40,562 nucleotides of DNA, from assembly GCA_017534595.1 (NCBI GenBank), contig JAFXVY010000087.1:1-40562 (forward strand). Reading direction: 5' to 3'. Both the position numbers and the translations under genes were made by a program. The notes beneath the pieces are model-generated. The model did not search any database. It worked only from the letters and a program-made list of their open reading frames with translations, and had not been told where the DNA came from. The number at the start of each line of letters is the position of its first letter. The first letter of the stretch is position 1. Origin of the DNA: Ruminococcus sp. (lineage in GTDB: Bacteria; Bacillota; Clostridia; Oscillospirales; Ruminococcaceae). Below, in pieces: positions 33,771 to 40,562 of this stretch.

Positions 33771-34358
33771 TCAAAGATATTTCTTATAGTGTTCCATGTC
33801 AAACGCGCAGCTGTCCATAGTCTTTTTGTAATCCGCCATATCGCTCTCGCAGGCACGCACCTTTTTGACAAGTTCCCTGCAGACATCTTCTGAGCTGCTG
33901 CACTTGGCTTCCTCCTGGGAGATGAGCATTCTGACTCTTGCATACTCCACATCGACGAGATATTTTGCACGGGCGGAAAAAGTTTCGTCGGCCACGCAAG
34001 GAGATGTTGCTGCCTTACCGAAGGGCGGAGACATCACTCCGGAGCAGGTTATGAACTCCTTGAGCTTCGCGGAAACATCGATCGCCCACACTCTTGACAA
34101 ATATATTTCCCTGTCAGCGTTCCCATCATTGCTTTTAAGGTAACGAGCTACCCGTTTCAGACTGAAATCCTCTCTTTTCAGAGCTGCCAATCTGTCACAT
34201 TGATCGCCGTACTTTTGATACGCCGCCGCCGACTCTGACTTGTACTGATCCCTGAGTTTTGATAAACGCAGGTATTCCTCCGCTGCAGTGTCATACTTCT
34301 TCTTGGCAGCATCATAGCACTCCTGAGCCTCCTGCTGGGATGGATTTGACCAGCTCAC
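33771..34358 (-). CDS. Helical protein at the head of the secretion operon
   Basis: A 195-residue coiled-coil-rich protein without a known family. Two long helical stretches (about 9-65, QEAQECYDAAKKKYDTAAEE; about 130-195, RAKYLVDVEYARVRMLISQE) surround a less regular middle (CSGVMSPPFGKAATSPCVAD). It has seven Cys, no signal peptide and no membrane segment. The start is GTG behind GAGGGGGG. As the first gene of the operon, 33 bases ahead of the 1061-residue protein, it resembles the small helical partner proteins encoded upstream of LXG-type substrates, which help deliver them to the secretion ATPase. That role is an inference from position and shape. Confidence 0.75.
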   Translation of the reverse strand: MSWSNPSQQEAQECYDAAKKKYDTAAEEYLRLSKLRDQYKSESAAAYQKYGDQCDRLAALKREDFSLKRVARYLKSNDGNADREIYLSRVWAIDVSAKLKEFITCSGVMSPPFGKAATSPCVADETFSARAKYLVDVEYARVRMLISQEEAKCSSSEDVCRELVKKVRACESDMADYKKTMDSCAFDMEHYKKYL

Positions 34359-34417
34359 AAAACAACCCCCCTCACTGTCTGTCGCTCCTCCGAGCGTTCA
34401 TATAGTTAACCAAATTA

Positions 34418-34446
34418 ATTATAACAGAATTTATAAATATTGTCAA
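34418..34446 (-). promoter_or_regulatory. Perfect consensus promoter of the 15-gene secretion operon
   Basis: On the minus strand TTGACA (34441-34446), a 17-bp spacer and TATAAT (34418-34423), preceded by TG (extended -10). Upstream lies an A/T run (ATAATATTATTATATT) like an UP element. The leader holds a small hairpin (CGCTC-GGAG-GAGCG) before the GTG start. Nothing downstream of it to 14911 looks like a second promoter or terminator. Confidence 0.88.
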
Positions 34447-34565
34447 TAATATAATAATATTATTTTATGTAAAGATCGTTTTTGGTACATTTCCCAAACA
34501 GTAGCCGTTCTGATTGTGAACAATTTACAAAGCTTTTCATACAACTTTCATAACCCGACAGTACA

Positions 34566-34601
34566 AATCAAAAAAGCCGCCCGAACTGCCTCGGGCGGCT
34601 T
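34566..34601 (-). terminator. Rho-independent terminator of the surface-protein gene
   Basis: AAGCCGCCCGA (34574-34584) pairs with TCGGGCGGCTT (34591-34601) around a 6-base loop, followed on the minus strand by TTTTTTGATTTG. It isolates the surface-protein gene from the secretion operon promoter. Confidence 0.92.
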
Positions 34602-34612
34602 GATGAAATAAC

Positions 34613-36448
34613 TTATTTCTTATTTCTGATGAATACGAATACCGCAGCGATCAGCACGATCACAGCCGCAGCCGCAGCTGCCGACTTAACGCCTGTGCCG
34701 GCGTTTGTGCTGCCGTCATCAACGGTATCGGCGGGAGTCGTCTGACCGGTCCTGGGGATGATCCTTGTCTGCATATGCTCGCCGTCGTTGTCGCAGACGC
34801 GCATCTCAAGGCCGTCCTCGGTGGCGGTGGCGGGCTTTACGACCGTCCACTCGAGCCACTTGTGGCCGTAGGGGTCGATATCGTCGTTGTAGGAAGCGTC
34901 CTTGCTGCGGCAGGTGTAGGTCATAACGCCCTTATCCTCACAGCCGGCCTTCTTGGTGATAACGCCGCTGTCCCAAACATGGTCTGCGGTTATCATGCCT
35001 ACTACGGTGAAGTTGTTTCCGCCCTTGGAGACCACGGTCGCATTGGAAACGAAGCCGCCCTTTGTCGAGGGCTTTGCGCCGCCGGAGAAGGTAGTGCCGG
35101 CAACTGTCTCATTAACGGTTATCTTCAGATTCTTGGCAAAGTAAACGGGTTCCCCGTCGCCGGGTCTGGCTTCGAGAACGAACGTATAGTCATTCTCGCC
35201 GTAGATCGTGCCCAGGAACAGCTCCACTTGGGTCGAGATATTGAGCTCGGCAAACGGAACATCCGTGGTGATCCATCTCGAATAAGCCTCAATACCCTCG
35301 ACATCGCAGGTCACGACGGGCTCGTTGGAGAACTCTATCGTCTCGGCGACCACGTTCTCGAAATCAATATCCGCTGCATATGCCAGAGCCGTTGTCAGCT
35401 CCTCGGGAGGAAGATCTTCGCTGGTCTCAACGACATCGCCGCAGAGCGGGGTCTCTATGGTGAAGTTCAGCTCGTCGATGATCTTTGCCCACCTTGCATA
35501 AAGCTCCGTATCGCCGTTTATATACAGCGTGTCAAGGGATTGGCAGCCGTACTGCGCGAACTGAGGATCGGTGAACCAGTCAACAAGGACATAGCCGTCA
35601 TCGACAGGATTTGACTCGCCGGACGCCTGATCGATCAGCAGCCCGGGATTGAGCCTGGCGTTCACAGGCACCTTGACCGTCTTGTCCTCAACATTCCCGC
35701 GCCCGCCGTAATGGAGCGTGAGATCGTAGGTCTCGGGCTGACCAAGGGTGACGGGGAAGATGACTCTGAGCGGGAGCTCTCCCGCAGTATAGCTTTCATA
35801 CTTCACATTGGCCTTGCTGCCGTTCACGGTGGCACCGTCGACCGAGAGCTGAAGCGCACAGTCGTCGCTGTAGGTGTAGTCAAAGACCTTATTGCCGTCC
35901 GGGATCACGCTGACACTGAGGAAATAGGTCTTATTGTCCTCGAATGCCGTTTCGTCCCCGACAGCAGTATAACCGGCTTCCGTTACCTTGAAGCCGTCGG
36001 GAACGGAAACGAATGCGCTGATGTCCGACGGGATGGTATCCCCGACAACAGGAAGCTCGCTCTCGTCCACGGTAACTGCGATCGTACCCGCATCAACGGT
36101 ATCCGCTGTGACGGGGTAAAGCTCGATATCCGCGGTCACGGCAGAGGTGAGATCATACTCCGCTCCGCCCTCCGTGAGGCTCCAGCCCACGACAGCCTTG
36201 CCGTCAACGGGCTCGGGATACATTACCGAGGATACATAGTATCTGTCGTAATCGTAAGCGGAATAGATAACATCCTTGACGTTCTCACCGTCGCCGACCT
36301 TGAGTACGACCTTTTCTCCTCCGCCAAAGCTGCCGTAGTTCATGACTACGATATGACTGTCCGCAGCAGAAGCGCTGAGCGGCACGATAAGGCTCAGAGC
36401 AAGCGCCGCAGCTGATGCAGCCGATGCAGCACGTTTGATCTTTTTCAT
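34613..36448 (-). CDS. Secreted surface protein with InlB-like repeats and C-terminal anchor
   Basis: A 611-residue exported protein. A signal peptide covers residues 1-28 (basic MKKIKRAASAASAAALALSL, then a site at SASAAD). The middle has Listeria-Bacteroides-type InlB B-repeat patches (YSAYDYDRYYVSSVMYPEPV and AVVGWSLTEGGAEYDL; DTLYINGDTELYARWAKI). These are beta-grasp modules common in cell-surface adhesins. The end has a Thr/Gly linker, NAGTG, a hydrophobic stretch (AAAAAAVIVLIAAVFVFI) and a basic tail RNKK, which is like a sortase sorting signal or a simple membrane anchor. It is transcribed alone from a strong promoter and is not part of the secretion operon. It is probably an adhesin or cell-surface structural protein; ligand unknown. 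Confidence 0.87.
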   Translation of the reverse strand: MKKIKRAASAASAAALALSLIVPLSASAADSHIVVMNYGSFGGGEKVVLKVGDGENVKDVIYSAYDYDRYYVSSVMYPEPVDGKAVVGWSLTEGGAEYDLTSAVTADIELYPVTADTVDAGTIAVTVDESELPVVGDTIPSDISAFVSVPDGFKVTEAGYTAVGDETAFEDNKTYFLSVSVIPDGNKVFDYTYSDDCALQLSVDGATVNGSKANVKYESYTAGELPLRVIFPVTLGQPETYDLTLHYGGRGNVEDKTVKVPVNARLNPGLLIDQASGESNPVDDGYVLVDWFTDPQFAQYGCQSLDTLYINGDTELYARWAKIIDELNFTIETPLCGDVVETSEDLPPEELTTALAYAADIDFENVVAETIEFSNEPVVTCDVEGIEAYSRWITTDVPFAELNISTQVELFLGTIYGENDYTFVLEARPGDGEPVYFAKNLKITVNETVAGTTFSGGAKPSTKGGFVSNATVVSKGGNNFTVVGMITADHVWDSGVITKKAGCEDKGVMTYTCRSKDASYNDDIDPYGHKWLEWTVVKPATATEDGLEMRVCDNDGEHMQTRIIPRTGQTTPADTVDDGSTNAGTGVKSAAAAAAVIVLIAAVFVFIRNKK

Positions 36449-36526
36449 ATCAAATTCTCCCCTCCGATATTGTACGCCGGCCTGCCCATCCCGCAGCTTC
36501 CGGCGGCAACAGTATTGATTTTATAC

Positions 36527-36555
36527 AGTATATCACATTTTTATCGCCTTGTCAA
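36527..36555 (-). promoter_or_regulatory. Promoter of the surface-protein gene
   Basis: On the minus strand TTGACA (36550-36555), a 17-bp spacer and TATACT (36527-36532) preceded by TGA. GGAGGGGAG precedes the ATG at 36448, leaving a leader of about 70 bases. Confidence 0.85.
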
Positions 36556-36702
36556 TAACCGCAGCACACTGACCGGGTGCCGGAACGCTTCGCTTTTACA
36601 GTCTTTCCGCTCCGCAGACCCCTTATCTTGTGCCCGGTATCCTATATCCGGTATTCCGGACCCAAATATTGAATTTCCGCAGCACAAAAACCCCGGAAAA
36701 AC

Positions 36703-37059
36703 TTACAGCCATTTCTTCTTTTTAAAGAATATCAGGCAGACCACCACTATCGCTATGCTCACGCCTATGACTATCGGGTACGCGGACTTGTAATCGAGCT
36801 CGGGCATATACTTGAAGTTCATGCCGTACCACCCCGCGATGAGGGTCAGGGGCATGAAGATCGAGGTTATCACGGTGAGCAGCGTCATTATGCGGTTCTG
36901 CTTCTTGTCGAGCTGCGACTGATAGAGATCGCGTATCTGTATCGAATAGTCTCTGAGCGACGCGGTGATGTCATGCAGCCGCGAGACCCTTTGCGTGAAC
37001 AGGTGGAAGTATCGGGTGTTGTCCTTGGAGAAGAAGTTGTTTTCGTTCTCCTCGATTTG
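36703..37059 (-). pseudogene. corA: CorA-type Mg2+ transporter, C-terminal remnant
   Basis: The last 118 codons of a CorA-family channel: coiled-coil helix (RLHDITASLRDYSIQIRDLY), then the two membrane helices with the selectivity loop GWYGMNF and a basic end KKKKWL. The N-terminal cytoplasmic domain, roughly 180-200 residues, is absent. At 37059 the frame enters the palindromic element and reads only Arg/Pro/Gly-rich repeat translation upstream. The sequence beyond the element (37894-37991) does not look like CorA in any frame. The gene has therefore lost its 5' part, probably by insertion plus deletion, and should not make a working transporter. No start codon with a ribosome binding site is apparent inside the remnant. 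Confidence 0.88.
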
Positions 37060-37893
37060 ACGGCGGGCTGGACAGAGTATAAGATCAAAACGCGAAGCGA
37101 AAGAGGGGTCAAGGGGGACGCTTCCCCCTTGCGGGGGTCGAGGGGGCGGAGCTCCCCTCGCGGGGTACGGGGCAGAGCCCCGACGGCTCCGCACAAGGCA
37201 ATAATTCAATACAAATAAGGCGCTGCGCCCAAAAATCCAAAGGGCACAAGCGCCTTATATTTTTTCTATGCCGCGGGGACAGATATTCGCAGCGCCGACA
37301 AGAAAGTCCGGCGTCCGCAGGCACAGGAATAGTGAGGATGCGAACGCATCCGAGGTAATTCCGTCCGGCTCCCAAATAAGAGGCGGTTCTGAGTTTCACG
37401 CTCTCGACTTCGTATAATGCGAAAGAGAGCCACCCGCCCTGTCTCGGGGGCTTTCCGGTCGCCCCCGAACCCCTTCGGGTGATCTGCCTCCCAACCCCTT
37501 CGGGTGGACATCTCCCCTCACAGTGCGGAGCCTTCTGTACCGCTGACTTTCAGCGGAGCCGGCTGTACCGCTGACTATGTTAGCAGCCGGACGGAATTCG
37601 CTCGGGTGCTTTGCACCCTGCTATTCCTGTATGTGCGGGCGACATAGGGAGTCGGTCGGCGCTGCGAATATCTGTCCCCGAAGCATAGCAAAATGATAAG
37701 GCGCTTGTGCCCTTTGGATTTTGGGCGCAGCGCCTTATTTGTATTGAGTTTTTCGTGCCTGCGGAGCCATGCGGGGCTCTGCCCCGTACCCCGCAAGGAG
37801 GGCTCTGCCCCCTTGACCCCCGCAAGGGAGCAAAGCCCCCTTGACCCCAAGTCGCTTCGCGTTTGGGTCTTATACTCTGTTCAGCCCGCCGTC
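37059..37893. mobile_element. Near-palindromic non-coding element of about 835 bp
   Basis: The left arm begins GACGGCGGGCTG at 37059 and the same sequence appears inverted at 37882-37893. The arms match over at least 240 bp (GGGGTACGGGGCAGAGCCCC, TAAGGCGCTGCGCCC, GGGACAGATATTCGCAGCGC) and, with gaps, over about 310 bp (ATTCCGTCCGGCT). The centre (about 37373-37577) has short direct repeats (AACCCCTTCGGGTG twice; GTACCGCTGACT twice). No transposase frame is present; the frames read are repeat translations. It is either a foldback element or two copies of a shorter repeat in head-to-head order. It truncates corA. Confidence 0.8.
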
Positions 37894-37991
37894 ACACCAA
37901 AGTGATTTCCTGCACTCCATAATCCAAAGGCGGAACCGCGCCGTCCGCGCCGAGGACCGCTTTGCGTTTGGCGCCACGGCTATCTGCGGGT

Positions 37992-38360
37992 CTATTGCTT
38001 CTCCATAAACTCCACAAGCTTCTCAAATGTCTCTTCACTGATAACGTGCTCTATGCGGCAGGCATCCGCTTCCGCATTCTCCGCACTTACCCCTAAGATC
38101 TCATCAAGAAATCTCGTCAGCATCTTGTGCTTCGCGTATACCGCCTCTGCCTTCTCACGCCCCGCTTCGGTCAGCGTGATCTGTCCGTCAGCACCGAAGT
38201 TGATGTAGCCGCTGTCCCGCAGTATCCCTACCGCTCGGCTTATGCTCGGCTTCGAATACCCGAGCTCGTTCGCTATGTCTATGGATCTTACATATCCCGT
38301 CCGTTCGTGCAGGATAAGGATAGTCTCAAGATAATCCTCGCCCGATTCTCTCAGTGCCAT
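37992..38360 (-). CDS. DtxR/MntR-family metal-dependent repressor
   Basis: A 122-residue metalloregulator made of the HTH domain (SIDIANELGYSKPSISRAVGIL, about 27-48) and the dimerisation/metal domain, without the SH3-like domain of DtxR. Candidate ligands by position are Asp9, Glu12, His78, Cys101, Glu104 and His105. This combines a MntR-like N-terminal Asp/Glu with Cys101 as in DtxR/IdeR, so Mn2+ or Fe2+ could both be the effector. It starts 15 bases downstream of the LTA-synthase-like gene stop, with AAGGGTGA before the ATG, and is probably cotranscribed with it. Its targets are unknown, but the adjacent dead corA remnant suggests a former metal-transport locus. Confidence 0.92.
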   Translation of the reverse strand: MALRESGEDYLETILILHERTGYVRSIDIANELGYSKPSISRAVGILRDSGYINFGADGQITLTEAGREKAEAVYAKHKMLTRFLDEILGVSAENAEADACRIEHVISEETFEKLVEFMEKQ

Positions 38361-38375
38361 TCATATCACCCTTTC

Positions 38376-40340
38376 TTACTGCTTCTTGTTCTTTGAAAAC
38401 ATCCGGTAGTACTGTATGATGCTGTATTCCTTCAGCTTGTCCTCGTATCCGCCGAGATCGTCTCCCGTTGCGTGCCACTCCCCGTCAGAGGTCCTGCACG
38501 CGAACCCCGATACTATCGGAAGCTCCCCGCGGATGCTCTCAAGCTCCTGCTGTACCTGCGTCAGGGGCAGCCCCGCCGCCTTGAACATCTCGGTGCCGAG
38601 ATAGTTGAGGCTTATGTCCTCATGCTTCCCGATCCCGAGCGTGCGGTTGCTCCAGATTATATACGGCGTCTGGTGGATGAGCGAATACTCCTGCGCATTC
38701 AGCCCCGCCAGCGAGCTGCCGTAGAGCTCCTCATGGAAGCTCGGGATGTGCGGGTAATGGTCGCCGAACATGACGATTATTACTTCCTCGTCGTAGTCCT
38801 TGAAGTGCTCGACGAGCTCTCCGAAGGCCTTGTCGCTCTGATAGATCGAGTTGAGATACCTCTCGGCGCTCTGATCCTCGATATCGGTCAGCTCGACGCC
38901 GCCCTCCACATCGACGTTGTACGGAGCGTGGTTCTGCATGGTAGTCACCCAGTAGAAAGCGCCCTTGCTCTTGTCTCTGCCGTCTGCCAGCTCGCAGACC
39001 TTCTCAAACAGTCTGCTGTCGGAGATCTGACTGTTTATCTCCTCGCCCTCCGGCCAGGCCTTGTTCTCGCCGATATACTTCACATCGAACCCGAGATAGT
39101 CATAGGCATAGCCGATATCCCACAGCTCGGGATTGCAGGGCGAAACGGCTGTCGTGACGAAGCCGAGATCGTTCATCGCGGTGACGATCGAATCCTGATC
39201 CCCCTTGAGGTAGTTGGTGTACACCGCCGACCCGAGGGGCAGGAAATGCATCGTGTTGCCCGTCAGGAACTCATACTCCGAGTTGCAGGTATACCCGCCG
39301 TAGGGCGAAACGGTAACGAAGCCCTTGACTGTATTCTCCTCGAGGGAATGGTAAACGGGCAGATAGTCCTTGTTTGTGGAGAACTCTTTGATATGGGCAT
39401 AGTCGGCGAAGCTCTCGTTGAGTATGCCTATAACGACAGGGGTCTTCTTCTCCGCGCTCTGTACCGGGTACTGCGAGATCAGCTCCTCAGCCTTTTCGTC
39501 GCTGTAGCCGTCCGGCACGATGACATGGTTATAAACGCCGTCGTAGTAGAACATCAGCAGGCTGCCGACTCTGCGGGAGGTATAGGAATCCTCGTCGCCG
39601 GAGAAGTTGAGCTTGATGATGCGGTTGTTCACGCCGTAGTCGTAGCTCCAGCGGGAGACGAGCAGAAACGCCGCCGACGCTGCCGCAACGGCTCCGAGGG
39701 TGATGAGCCTCGGCTTCTTGCTCTCCGAGCAAAGGCTGCTGCGTATGGTGATGAACAGCATCCCGCCGATCTGGAACAGCACGCAGGCTATGGTGAAGGA
39801 GAGGGTGAGCTTATACTCGCTCTTTACCTCCATGGCGCTGCGGAGGTTGTCGAAGTCGGTGAACTTGACGGGCGCTCCGCGGAACTGTGTGAGGTAATAC
39901 TGTGCGACGGAATATATCGCAAACAGCACCTCCCAGACGCAGAACCAGACCTTCGGCCTTTTGAATATCACGGCTCCGAGCAGGAAAACGCCGGCATAGA
40001 TAGCGTACCCCATGATGTTATAGAGGGGGTAGAGCTTGATCACAAACGCCTCCATACACAGCTCTGAGAGCCAGTAGGACCACAGTGCGGCGAACAGCGC
40101 AAAAACTATCGGATCGGCCTTTATCGGTCTTTCGAGCCTGAGATAGGCTCTGACCGCCAGCCATACCGCACCGGCCATGGCAAGTCCGGAGCAGATCGCT
40201 CCCACCAGCAGCATGACATTCTCGGCGGTATCCTCCATTTTAAAGGCATTGTCGGCACAGACCCCGAGCGCTCCGCTGAGCACGAATGCACAGCCGCTCA
40301 TGAGCCAGAACCACAGTCTCGGATGTGTTTTCGGTAACAT
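38376..40340 (-). CDS. LTA-synthase-family membrane sulfatase/phosphoglycerol transferase
   Basis: A 654-residue membrane enzyme. Five to six N-terminal membrane helices fill residues 1-235, followed by an outside sulfatase-fold domain. Catalytic parts seen are Glu309 (IGILNESF), nucleophile Thr351 (GGYTCNSEYEF), a His in TMQNHAPYN, and Asp527-His528 (FGDHYP), which match the metal site of LtaS-type enzymes. LtaS transfers glycerol phosphate from phosphatidylglycerol to build lipoteichoic acid. Related enzymes decorate other envelope glycans. The Cys next to Thr351 is not typical. GAAGGAAAG lies ahead of ATG 40340. Upstream there are only 57 bases before the repeat, and I saw no promoter there. 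It is linked to a metal-dependent repressor gene, which fits the Mn2+ need of LtaS enzymes. Confidence 0.9.
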   Translation of the reverse strand: MLPKTHPRLWFWLMSGCAFVLSGALGVCADNAFKMEDTAENVMLLVGAICSGLAMAGAVWLAVRAYLRLERPIKADPIVFALFAALWSYWLSELCMEAFVIKLYPLYNIMGYAIYAGVFLLGAVIFKRPKVWFCVWEVLFAIYSVAQYYLTQFRGAPVKFTDFDNLRSAMEVKSEYKLTLSFTIACVLFQIGGMLFITIRSSLCSESKKPRLITLGAVAAASAAFLLVSRWSYDYGVNNRIIKLNFSGDEDSYTSRRVGSLLMFYYDGVYNHVIVPDGYSDEKAEELISQYPVQSAEKKTPVVIGILNESFADYAHIKEFSTNKDYLPVYHSLEENTVKGFVTVSPYGGYTCNSEYEFLTGNTMHFLPLGSAVYTNYLKGDQDSIVTAMNDLGFVTTAVSPCNPELWDIGYAYDYLGFDVKYIGENKAWPEGEEINSQISDSRLFEKVCELADGRDKSKGAFYWVTTMQNHAPYNVDVEGGVELTDIEDQSAERYLNSIYQSDKAFGELVEHFKDYDEEVIIVMFGDHYPHIPSFHEELYGSSLAGLNAQEYSLIHQTPYIIWSNRTLGIGKHEDISLNYLGTEMFKAAGLPLTQVQQELESIRGELPIVSGFACRTSDGEWHATGDDLGGYEDKLKEYSIIQYYRMFSKNKKQ

Positions 40341-40397
40341 TATTCTTTCCTTCGTTCTTTCGGCGGGACCGTTCAGCGAGCCTCGCCGGTATTTTTA

Positions 40398-40562
40398 GGC
40401 AACACCGCACAACCATTGTGCGTCAGATCGCGCGCAAGCTCAATAAAGTTGAGCTGAGATTTTTCGTCAGATTGCCTAAATTCGACGCCGCCTTGCAAGC
40501 GAAGTTCACTTCGCTTTACGCAACGGCAAGGAGAATAGTGTCAACAAGTTGACACGGTAATA
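40398..40562 (+). repeat. Partial copy of interspersed MITE-like repeat (copy 3)
   Basis: It begins GGCAACACCGCACAACCA after TTTTTA and follows copy 2 (14695-14902) closely, including TGTCAAC-AA-GTTGACA. It has an internal insertion with the hairpin GCGAAG-TTCA-CTTCGC. It is cut by the window edge before the second terminal repeat. Confidence 0.87.

Noticed and set aside
33719-33970. An 83-codon minus-strand frame between the head gene and the repeat protein
   Set aside because: It overlaps the 3' end of the 195-residue gene in another frame, has biased composition and no ribosome binding site.
34700-34770. IPRTG in the surface protein as an LPxTG sorting motif
   Set aside because: It lies about 45 residues from the C-terminus, too far ahead of the hydrophobic segment. 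NAGTG next to the hydrophobic stretch fits better, and even that is uncertain.
37060-37209. The N-terminal 50 residues of the CorA-containing frame as a real protein start
   Set aside because: They are the Arg/Pro/Gly-rich translation of the inverted-repeat element and match no CorA sequence.

Overview
The window looks like a chromosomal segment of a moderately GC-rich Gram-positive Firmicute, most likely a clostridial gut or rumen bacterium of the Ruminococcus/Oscillospiraceae type. I infer this from the sigma-A type promoters, AGGAGG ribosome binding sites, frequent GTG/TTG starts, an LTA-synthase-like enzyme, PASTA/Ser-Thr kinase signalling and WXG100-type secretion genes. No rRNA, tRNA or CRISPR array was seen. 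Almost all genes are on the minus strand. Both ends of the window fall inside copies of one short interspersed repeat, which suggests a contig that breaks at repeats.

Layout. 1-144: partial repeat copy. 197-2350: UvrD/PcrA-type helicase. 2351-4594: a small secreted-protein gene broken by a 5-bp duplication, a 35-residue membrane miniprotein, a WYL-domain regulator and an AT-rich simple-repeat tract. 4595-6007: GGDEF diguanylate cyclase. 6158-10490: transglutaminase/DUF58/MoxR operon. 10667-13092: histidine kinase and response regulator. 13247-14593: a Syd/SUKH-like gene convergent with an unknown gene. 14695-14902: the one complete copy of the interspersed repeat.

14911-34446 is the centre of the window: one 15-gene, about 19.5-kb operon behind a perfect consensus promoter (TTGACA, 17 bp, TATAAT). 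In transcription order it encodes a helical partner protein, a 1061-residue protein with a hydrophobic Gly/Ala-rich core and twelve 40-residue repeats, a TPR protein, three WXG100-like small proteins, a Pro/Ala/Glu-rich protein, an EssC-type ATPase split into two genes, a fourth WXG100 protein, two PP2C phosphatases, a zinc-ribbon/FHA protein, an active-looking Ser/Thr kinase, and a pseudokinase with PASTA domains. I read it as a type VII-like secretion system built together with a complete Ser/Thr phospho-signalling module. It lacks recognisable EsaA, EssA and EssB. The membrane pseudokinase may take the EssB/YukC place, because EssB has a kinase-like fold.

34613-36448: a secreted, wall- or membrane-anchored surface protein. 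36703-37893: a CorA remnant cut off by an approximately 835-bp near-palindromic element. 37992-40340: a DtxR/MntR-type metalloregulator downstream of an LTA-synthase-family enzyme. 40398-40562: partial repeat copy.
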